Below are positions 56,489 through 64,000 of a stretch of 64,000 nucleotides of DNA, piece by piece. The notes below the pieces were generated by a model that saw only the letters and a list, made by a program, of their open reading frames with translations, had not been told where the DNA came from and made no database searches. Each line of letters opens with the position of its first letter. Positions within the stretch are counted from its first letter, which is position 1. The position numbers and the translations under genes were made by a program. This DNA comes from Lysobacter sp. M2-1 (GTDB lineage: Bacteria; Pseudomonadota; Gammaproteobacteria; Xanthomonadales; Xanthomonadaceae): the NCBI RefSeq assembly GCF_022662495.1, contig NZ_JAKPBU010000001.1, positions 1,054,001 to 1,118,000 of the forward strand, given 5' to 3'.

Positions 56489-56542
56489 GTGAGCGCGTTG
56501 CGTGCATTCAGGCTGCCGAATGCATCGCGGCCGTGCGCTCAC
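56489..56542. repeat. nested hairpin upstream of small membrane gene
   Basis: GTGAGCGC (56489-56496) pairs with GCGCTCAC (56535-56542), and inside it TGCATTC (56503-56509) pairs with GAATGCA (56518-56524), around an eight-base loop. Both stems are perfect. It lies in the 204-base gap after hrpB, which otherwise shows nothing recognisable. Confidence 0.6.
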
Positions 56543-56603
56543 GTCGCTTGAACGGCGATCCGACGAGACTGAACCCCGGTATGGACTCGCGGGAACCCAA
56601 GTC

Positions 56604-56966
56604 ATGAGCATGATGAACGATCTGCCCGGCCGTGCGCTGGAACTGGCGACGCAAGTCGGCGAAACCATCCGCGACCGGGTGCCGGACAAGGCGATCAAGT
56701 GGGTCGAAACCGGTGCGGCACTCGGTGCGCTGAGAACCGGTACGCGCGTGGCCACGAAGTTCGTGCGCCGCAATCCGGTGATCGCAGTGGCCGCCGCCGC
56801 AGGTGCCGGCCTGCTGTGGTATGCCGCGCGCCGTCGCGCGAAGCAGGCACAGGAAGGCCCGATCGAGGGCAGCGCCACACGCATCGAGGCCAAGCGCGCG
56901 AATGGCGCTGCGCGCAAGCGGCGCACCAGCGCAGGCAAGCGCACTACGCGACCTGCTTCGACCTGA
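56604..56966 (+). CDS. small single-helix protein, unknown function
   Basis: A 120-residue protein with one or two weak helices (IAVAAAAGAGLLWYAARRR near residues 63-81) and a long basic Ala/Arg/Lys-rich tail (ANGAARKRRTSAGKRTTR) resembling histone-like tails. I do not recognise a family. ATG 56604 is followed by a second ATG two codons later; either may be used. A terminator follows immediately. Confidence 0.7.
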   Translation: MSMMNDLPGRALELATQVGETIRDRVPDKAIKWVETGAALGALRTGTRVATKFVRRNPVIAVAAAAGAGLLWYAARRRAKQAQEGPIEGSATRIEAKRANGAARKRRTSAGKRTTRPAST

Positions 56967-56984
56967 GCGCCAGTCGATGCGAAC

Positions 56985-57014
56985 GACGCCGGTCGCAAGG
57001 CCGGCGTCTTGTTG
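56985..57014 (+). terminator. intrinsic terminator
   Basis: GACGCCGG (56985-56992) pairs with CCGGCGTC (57001-57008), followed by TTGTTGT, ending the small-protein transcript. Confidence 0.75.
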
Positions 57015-57098
57015 TGCTTCGGACAGACACGCTGCGCGGGTAGCGAAGTGGCGCGCACCCCGCGTCGCGGAGCCGCCATGCCGGGCATCCGCGCCGCG

Positions 57099-58226
57099 TC
57101 AGCCAACCGCCCGGATGGAAGTCTCGGATGCGGCCGGTACTTCGACCACGAACCGGGCGCCGCCGCCATCGCGATCCTCGTACCACAGGCTGCCGCCCGC
57201 ACCCTCCAGGATCTGTCGGGCCAGCGACAGACCCAGGCCGCTCGAGAGCGGGTCGTCGCCTTCCTGCAGCCGCATGAAGGGCATGAACAGCTGGGTGCGG
57301 TGCGCGGCCGGGATCCCCGGGCCGCGGTCCTCGACATGCAATTGCCAGTACCCCGGCGAGCCGTTGCGCAGGCTCAGGTCGACATCGCTGCCTGGCGCGT
57401 ACTTCATCGCATTGGTGACCAGGTTCTCCACGACTTGACGCAGCACCACGCCGTCCATGGCGGCGCTCGCGTCCGTCTCGGGCGCGGCGATATTGAGCTG
57501 CAGGCCGCGCGCTTCGAGCTGCAGCGCGTAACGGTCATGAAGCCAGTCGAGCAGTTCCCGCCAGGCCACGCACGTGCCGTCATCCTGGCGGCCGTCGGTG
57601 CCGCGTGCCTGCGCCGCCTGGGTTTCCAGATAACGGCGGATATAGCCCAGCGCATCCTGGGCGCTCTCGTGGATCATCTGCAGGTAGCGCGGCACGCGCT
57701 CGGGACGCGCACCGCCGCTGCGCAGTACGTCGCTGGCGAACAGCACGCTGGTCAGGGGATTCTTCAGGTCGTGCGCGACCAGGGTGACCAGCTCCTGGCG
57801 TTCGCGCGCGACGCGCTCAAGGCGGTCGCGGGTCTGCTTGAGTCCGACCTGCGCCGACACCCGCGCGAGCAGCTCCTCCGGCATGAACGGCTTGGTGACA
57901 TAGTCCACCGCCCCGGCGTCGAACGCGCGCACCAGCAGCTCGCGATCGTGTGCGGCGGTCAGGAACACGACGGGCAGGCGTCGCAACGCGGCGTCCTGCT
58001 TGATCTGCGCCAGCAGCGCGAAGCCGTCCATGCCCGGCATCACCATGTCCAGCAGCATCAGGTCGGCCTGGCATTCACGCGCCAGCGCCATCGCCTGCGC
58101 GCCGGAGTCGGCGGTGCGGACGTCATAGCCGTGGCGGGCGAGCAGGGTGCTCACCGCGCGCAGATTGGCCGCCTGGTCGTCGACGACCAGGATCCTTCCC
58201 AGGGTTGTGGACGGCTTGGCCGTCAT
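57099..58226 (-). CDS. receiver-histidine kinase hybrid
   Basis: A 375-residue signalling protein with the receiver first: REC (RILVVDDQAANLRAVSTLL, phosphoacceptor in LMLLDMVMPGMDG, Lys in DYVTKPFMPEE), a short coil, HisKA with the phosphorylated His in VAHDLKNPLTSVL, and HATPase_c (VENLVTNAMKYAPGSDV, EDRGPGIP, GLGLSLARQILEGAGG). No membrane segment, so it is cytoplasmic and needs a separate sensor or phosphodonor. The ATG at 58226 begins just ahead of the receiver. Stands alone. Confidence 0.92.
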   Translation of the reverse strand: MTAKPSTTLGRILVVDDQAANLRAVSTLLARHGYDVRTADSGAQAMALARECQADLMLLDMVMPGMDGFALLAQIKQDAALRRLPVVFLTAAHDRELLVRAFDAGAVDYVTKPFMPEELLARVSAQVGLKQTRDRLERVARERQELVTLVAHDLKNPLTSVLFASDVLRSGGARPERVPRYLQMIHESAQDALGYIRRYLETQAAQARGTDGRQDDGTCVAWRELLDWLHDRYALQLEARGLQLNIAAPETDASAAMDGVVLRQVVENLVTNAMKYAPGSDVDLSLRNGSPGYWQLHVEDRGPGIPAAHRTQLFMPFMRLQEGDDPLSSGLGLSLARQILEGAGGSLWYEDRDGGGARFVVEVPAASETSIRAVG

Positions 58227-58331
58227 CGGGAAACTCCGGGAGCGTGCATGGCTACCCCACCGTGCCGCGGGCCGAAACGGTAGCAGGATAGCAACGCCAG
58301 ATGCGAGCCCATCCGGACATCGCGCCTGCAT

Positions 58332-58904
58332 TTACCCCGATTCTGCGCTTAACGATTCAGCGTCGCCGGATGCGACCCAGCGCCACTGCCCCGGTGTGAG
58401 TTCGCCCAGGCGCTGTGTGCCCACCGCCACCCGCACCAGCCGCAGGGTGGGCAGACCGACCGCTGCGGTCATGCGCCGCACTTGGCGATTGCGGCCTTCG
58501 CGCAGCACCAGTTCGATCCAGGCATCGGGGACGGTCTTGCGGAAGCGCACGGGCGGATCGCGCGGCCACAGGTCCGGTGGCGCGATGCGGCGCGCGCGCG
58601 CCGGCAGGGTCTTCCCGTCGCCGAGCTCGAGGCCCGCCCGCAAGGCGCGCAGCTGGTCTTCTTCCGGTTGGCCCTCGACCTGGACCCAATAGGTCTTGGG
58701 CAGCTTGTGGCGCGGCGCGGTCAGCCGGTGCGCCAGCGCGCCGTCATCGGTCAGTAGCAACAGGCCTTCGCTGTCGTGGTCCAGGCGGCCCGCAGGATAG
58801 ACGTCCGGCGGCAGCCCGAACCCGGCCAGCGTCGGCCGGGGTGGGGTACTGCGGTCGGTGAATTGGCACAGCACGCCATAGGGTTTGTTGAAGGCGATGA
58901 GCAT
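58332..58904 (-). CDS. rluE: 23S rRNA pseudouridine synthase RluE-like
   Basis: Pseudouridine synthase of the RsuA/RluE branch, 190 residues. The catalytic motif is YPAGRLDHDSEGLLLLTDDGALAHRLTAP with the active Asp, and the C-terminal motif EGRNRQVRRMTAAVGLPTLRLVRV. It starts directly with the catalytic domain (LIAFNKPYGVLCQF) and lacks the S4 domain, as in RluE, which modifies U2457 of 23S rRNA. Confidence 0.9.
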   Translation of the reverse strand: MLIAFNKPYGVLCQFTDRSTPPRPTLAGFGLPPDVYPAGRLDHDSEGLLLLTDDGALAHRLTAPRHKLPKTYWVQVEGQPEEDQLRALRAGLELGDGKTLPARARRIAPPDLWPRDPPVRFRKTVPDAWIELVLREGRNRQVRRMTAAVGLPTLRLVRVAVGTQRLGELTPGQWRWVASGDAESLSAESG

Positions 58905-58953
58905 GCGGGTGCTGTCCGCCGCTGCGGCGGCACACGTGGTTTCGCGCGTGCGG

Positions 58954-59832
58954 TTACTCGCGGCGCGGTTTCACGAACCGCAGCGTCATCCGGTCGCTCT
59001 CGCCGATGGCCTTGTACTTGGGGTCGTCTTCGGGGTCGTGACGGTTCGCCGGCGGCAGGGTCCACACGCCGTTGGGGTGGTCCTTGGTGTCCTTCGGATT
59101 GGCGTTGATCTCGCTCTTCTCCTCGAGCTGGAAGCCCGCCGCCTGGGCCAGCGCGATCACCTGCGCTTCGCTCACGTAGCCGCTGTCATCGTCCGCGGGA
59201 ACGTCGGCTGCGGCGCGATGCTCGACCACACCCAGCACGCCGCCTGGCTTGAGCACCTGGAAGAAGCCCCGGAACATGGCTTCGGCCACGCCGTCCATGC
59301 GCCAGTTGTGGACGTTGCGGAAGGTCAGCACGCGATCGGCCGAATCCGGCGCGCCGAACGCGGGCGCCTTCGGGTCGTAAGCCACGACCTGCGCCTTGTC
59401 GAACTGCGCGGGGGCGGCGGCGAACTTGGCTTCCAGCCCGGTCTTGCTTCTGTTCTGGTAGTCGCGGTCCTTGCCTTCGGCCACCGCCATGGGGTCGACC
59501 ACGGCCGCGACATAGGTGCCCGAGTCGCGCAGATACTTCGCCAGGATCTCGGCATACCAGCCACCGCCCGGGGTGATTTCCACCACGGTCTGGTCGGGCT
59601 GCAGACCGAAGAACTGCAGGGTCTCGCGCGGGTGGCGGTAGACGTCGCGGGCCACATTGGCCGGAGTGCGCCAGCTGCCGGCGACGGCCGCGAGCAATGG
59701 ATCGCTCTGGCGTGCGCTGTCCGCGGCGGGCTCGGGCGCGGTCGCGGCAGCAGGTTCCGGGCCGGCAGTTTCAGCGGTCTGGGCGCAGGCGACGAGGGCG
59801 AGGCTGGCGGCAAGCGCGGCAATGCGGAGCAT
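58954..59832 (-). CDS. exported methyltransferase-like lipoprotein
   Basis: A 292-residue protein with a lipobox leader (MLRIAALAASLALVACAQ) and an Ala/Pro/Glu linker, followed by a class I methyltransferase-like Rossmann domain: PDQTVVEITPGGGWYAEILAKYLRDSGTYVAAVVDP (SAM motif I), RVLTFRNVHNW and VLKPGGVLGVVEHRA. A SAM-dependent fold outside the cytoplasm is puzzling because SAM is not expected there; related secreted proteins occur in many Gram-negatives with unknown function. The start at ATG 59832 gives the lipobox. Confidence 0.85.
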   Translation of the reverse strand: MLRIAALAASLALVACAQTAETAGPEPAAATAPEPAADSARQSDPLLAAVAGSWRTPANVARDVYRHPRETLQFFGLQPDQTVVEITPGGGWYAEILAKYLRDSGTYVAAVVDPMAVAEGKDRDYQNRSKTGLEAKFAAAPAQFDKAQVVAYDPKAPAFGAPDSADRVLTFRNVHNWRMDGVAEAMFRGFFQVLKPGGVLGVVEHRAAADVPADDDSGYVSEAQVIALAQAAGFQLEEKSEINANPKDTKDHPNGVWTLPPANRHDPEDDPKYKAIGESDRMTLRFVKPRRE

Positions 59833-59899
59833 GTCTGGACACCGGTTTGGGGAAGAACCCCGATTCTCGGCGATGCGCATGCCCACCGCCATCGCTGCC

Positions 59900-60802
59900 T
59901 CAGCGCACCGGCCGCGACGCCGCCTCGGCATGTTCGCGCGCCTGCTCCAGCAGCCAGGTGCGGAACCGCTGCAGCCCGCCATGCGCCGCCGAGCGCGGCG
60001 GGTAGACCAGGTAGTGACCGTAGCTGGCCGGCGTGGGTTGTGCGGCCAACGCGACCAGCTGCCCGGACTCGAGCAGCAGCCGCGCCCGGGTCAGCCGTCC
60101 CAGCGCCACACCCACCCCGTCGCGGGCGGCGCGATTCTGGGCCTCGGAGTCGTTGAACGTCGCCACGTAGCGCTTCGCCGGCGGCAGGCCGTGCTGGGCG
60201 AACCAGTGATCCCATTCGTCGTCCGGATCGCCCAGCAGCGGCCAGTCGCGCAGACCCTCGAGCGTGGGCAGGCCGCCCTGGCGTTCGATCAGGGCAGGAC
60301 TGGCCACCGGCAGCAGCCACTCGTCGAACAGCAGCTCCACCTGCAGGCCGGCCCAGTCGCCCAGGCCGATGCGCAGGGCCGCATCGATATGGGTGTCGCG
60401 GGCGAAGTCGACCAAGGCGGTATCGGAGAGCACGCTGACTTCGATTTCCGGGTGCGCGGCCAGGAAGCCGCCCAGTCGCGGCACCAGCCAGGCCGAGGCC
60501 ACCGACGGCGTCACGCTGATCGTGAGCACGTCGTCGCGGCGCGCGGCATAGGGGCGCAGCGCGTCTTCGATGGCGTCGAAGTGCGGGCCGATCCTCTCCA
60601 GCAGCCGGCGCCCGTCCTCGGTCAGCGCGATCCCGCGCGCCCCGCGCACGAACAAGGTGCGATTGAGCCGTTCCTCCAGGGCCTTGATCTGATGGCTTAG
60701 GGCGCTGACGGTCAGATGCATCGATTCGGCCGCGCGCGAAAGGTTGCCGGCACGGGCGGCGGCGACAAAACCGGGCAGGGCGTGCAGGGGCAGGCGGCTC
60801 AT
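59900..60802 (-). CDS. LysR-family regulator, GcvA-like
   Basis: LysR-type regulator, 300 residues. The N-terminal HTH is LPGFVAAARAGNLSRAAESMHLTVSALSHQIKALEERLN, followed by an effector-binding domain of the GcvA branch (PSVASAWLVPRLGGFLAAHPEIEVSV, DAALRIGLGDWAGL). ATG 60802 is preferred over a TTG six codons earlier, which lies inside a palindrome that is probably its operator. It is divergent from two small genes. Confidence 0.92.
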   Translation of the reverse strand: MSRLPLHALPGFVAAARAGNLSRAAESMHLTVSALSHQIKALEERLNRTLFVRGARGIALTEDGRRLLERIGPHFDAIEDALRPYAARRDDVLTISVTPSVASAWLVPRLGGFLAAHPEIEVSVLSDTALVDFARDTHIDAALRIGLGDWAGLQVELLFDEWLLPVASPALIERQGGLPTLEGLRDWPLLGDPDDEWDHWFAQHGLPPAKRYVATFNDSEAQNRAARDGVGVALGRLTRARLLLESGQLVALAAQPTPASYGHYLVYPPRSAAHGGLQRFRTWLLEQAREHAEAASRPVR

Positions 60803-60805
60803 GAC

Positions 60806-60820
60806 TTGAATTTCATTCAA
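60806..60820. promoter_or_regulatory. LysR-type operator
   Basis: TTGAATTTCATTCAA, a perfect inverted repeat (TTGAAT-N3-ATTCAA) with the T-N11-A spacing of LysR binding sites, immediately upstream of the regulator start and in the gap to the divergent gene. Confidence 0.6.
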
Positions 60821-60929
60821 ATCTTCCTTGCAAAAGCATCGCTTTAAGGGCCGACGGGATGGGTTTACCTTCTACTACGTTCAAGAAACAGAGGCAATCC
60901 CGCATCTGCGAACGCCCAAGGAGCGCACC

Positions 60930-61217
60930 ATGAATCTGTTCAAGGGCCTGATGTTCCTGGAAGGCCATTTCACCCGTCCGGACGACCTGGACGCCGATTT
61001 CGCACCGCTCGGCAACCGCACCGCCGGCGAACGCTGGCACGCGCGGGCCGCGTCCGCCTCTGAGCCAGCCGGTTCCGGCCTTGGCCTGCTGCAGCATCTG
61101 CAGTTCCTCGGCGGACGGCCGATGCACGCGGGCCACAACCTGGACCTGGAAGAGCCGTTCGAACAACTCGCCGCGAACGACGAACTGCAGCTGCGCGACT
61201 GCGTGGCCTGCGGTTAG
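60930..61217 (+). CDS. small protein divergent from LysR regulator, unknown
   Basis: A 95-residue protein (MNLFKGLMFLEGHFTRPDDLDAD...) without signal peptide or recognised domain; ATG 60930 is preceded by AAGGAGCG, a good ribosome site. The acidic C-terminus (LDLEEPFEQLAANDELQLRDC) is notable. It is likely a target of the divergent LysR regulator and cotranscribed with the ABM gene 10 bases on. Confidence 0.75.
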   Translation: MNLFKGLMFLEGHFTRPDDLDADFAPLGNRTAGERWHARAASASEPAGSGLGLLQHLQFLGGRPMHAGHNLDLEEPFEQLAANDELQLRDCVACG

Positions 61218-61227
61218 GCCCACCGCG

Positions 61228-61563
61228 ATGATCGCCAGGCTCTGGCGCGGCGAGACCCGCACCGAGGATGCGGACGCCTACGAACAGCTGCTGCAGGCCA
61301 CCGGCGTGCGCGACTATCGCGCCACGCCCGGCAACCTGGGCGTGTGGCTGCTGCGTCAGAGGCATAACGGCCGCACCGAGTTCGCATTGCTGACCCTGTG
61401 GGACCGGCGTGAATCGATCGAAGCCTTCGCCGGCAAGCAGATCGAACTGGCGCGTTATTACGACGAGGATAAGGACTACCTGCTCGACTTCCGCAAGACC
61501 GTCGAGCATTTCGACGTCGCCGGCGTATGGGACGCGGCGTCCAAGCCTGCGCAGGCGCTGTGA
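61228..61563 (+). CDS. antibiotic biosynthesis monooxygenase (ABM)-domain protein
   Basis: A 111-residue protein with the small alpha+beta dimeric-barrel fold: MIARLWRGETRTEDADAYEQLL, GNLGVWLLRQRHNGRTEFALLTLWDRRESIEAFAG and YYDEDKDYLLDFRKTVEHFDVAG. Proteins of this type include cofactor-free quinol monooxygenases and heme-degrading enzymes; the substrate cannot be read. It follows the preceding gene closely, in a LysR-controlled pair. Confidence 0.82.
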   Translation: MIARLWRGETRTEDADAYEQLLQATGVRDYRATPGNLGVWLLRQRHNGRTEFALLTLWDRRESIEAFAGKQIELARYYDEDKDYLLDFRKTVEHFDVAGVWDAASKPAQAL

Positions 61564-61612
61564 ACGCGCCGACGCCCGAGGTCCGGCCCTGGCAATACAC
61601 CTGGAGGCTGAC

Positions 61613-61813
61613 ATGAATGCATGCATCCAACCGCTGTCGGGCCTGGCTCGCAATTGCGACCCGCGCTCACCGAGCCCGGCGATGGGCGCGCACAGGCGGA
61701 ATCCATCGAAGTCCAGCCGGTATCACGCCGACCACGCACAGGCCGTGGACCGAGCACAGCACGGACCAGGGTGGGTCGCAGTCGATTCGATCGCACTCTC
61801 GGCGTTCCGCTGA
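61613..61813 (+). CDS. possible small protein, uncertain
   Basis: A 66-codon frame beginning MNACIQPLSGLARN with an excellent ribosome site (CTGGAGG five bases upstream). The amino-acid make-up (rich in Arg, Ser, Pro, His) is not typical of a folded protein and there is no recognised domain. The 356 bases from the ABM gene to icd hold only this and a hairpin. Confidence 0.3.
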   Translation: MNACIQPLSGLARNCDPRSPSPAMGAHRRNPSKSSRYHADHAQAVDRAQHGPGWVAVDSIALSAFR

Positions 61814-61865
61814 TCCGCTAGGGCAGATCGCGTCGTGCTATCCCGGGAATGGAAGCGGATGAAGC

Positions 61866-61887
61866 AAGGGGCGCCCGCGCGCCCCTT
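61866..61887 (-). terminator. hairpin terminator after icd
   Basis: AAGGGGCGC and GCGCCCCTT form a perfect 9-bp stem with loop CCGC, 33 bases beyond the icd stop on the minus strand. The T-tract is weak (TTGCTTC), so termination may be partial. Confidence 0.55.
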
Positions 61888-61919
61888 CGAGGATGGCGTC
61901 GCAGCCTATGGACGCTGCG

Positions 61920-64000
<2,081 letters not shown>

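Overview
The window is high-GC DNA from a gammaproteobacterium of the order Lysobacterales (Xanthomonadales), probably a Lysobacter/Luteimonas/Pseudoxanthomonas-like member of the Xanthomonadaceae. The evidence is a 442-residue DnaA beginning [15 protein letters not shown], the order rpmH-dnaA-dnaN-recF-gyrB, TonB-ExbB with several ExbD paralogues, a very large TonB-dependent receptor and a monomeric isocitrate dehydrogenase. The genus cannot be fixed from sequence reading alone. I see no prophage, insertion sequence, CRISPR array, tRNA or rRNA.

Region by region. (1) 1-7.3 kb: a pectin/rhamnogalacturonan utilisation block with three esterases (one cut by the window edge), a TonB-dependent receptor and 2-keto-3-deoxygluconate kinase. 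(2) 7.3-11.1 kb: a radical SAM protein, cardiolipin synthase, a small membrane protein and PdxJ. (3) 11.1-15.6 kb: tonB-exbB-exbD-exbD, a strong terminator, then a third exbD, with a TPR lipoprotein-like gene upstream. (4) 15.7-27.4 kb: the chromosome origin neighbourhood. An M48 protease gene, gyrB, recF, dnaN, oriC and dnaA read leftward. rpmH, rnpA, yidC and mnmE read rightward. Three parS-like sites lie in and next to recF.

(5) 27.5-40.9 kb: a complete nitrate-assimilation locus, all leftward. It holds nasT, nasS, a regulatory leader, a porin, nirB, nirD, nasA, a TrpD2/YbiB-like gene, a NarK transporter and cysG. The leader carries a perfect-consensus sigma-54 promoter and two NtrC-like upstream sites. 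Downstream come three RNA hairpins that all show the loop AACGGC (the ANTAR-target pattern), the last overlapping the 5' arm of an intrinsic terminator. This reads as dual control: nitrogen limitation through NtrC/sigma-54, and nitrate through NasS/NasT antitermination. A decayed cysG fragment lies divergently beside nasT.

(6) 41-47.1 kb: a lone TonB-domain lipoprotein, then a leftward operon of two related membrane proteins, a small XRE regulator, an S33-type hydrolase and a NatA/NatB exporter. Two copies of the palindrome TGTCAAG-N4-CTTGACA flank its candidate promoter. (7) 47.2-64 kb: housekeeping and accessory genes. These are ferredoxin-NADP reductase, YadG/YadH exporter, DUF2167 protein, TatD, a secreted endonuclease I with a lamin-tail domain, HrpB helicase, a receiver-histidine kinase hybrid, RluE, a secreted methyltransferase-like lipoprotein, a LysR regulator divergent from two small genes, and monomeric isocitrate dehydrogenase running off the right edge.

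Gene starts were moved inward where the sequence supports it (ATGA overlaps, Shine-Dalgarno spacing, known N-termini). All functional statements come from reading motifs; no database search was run.
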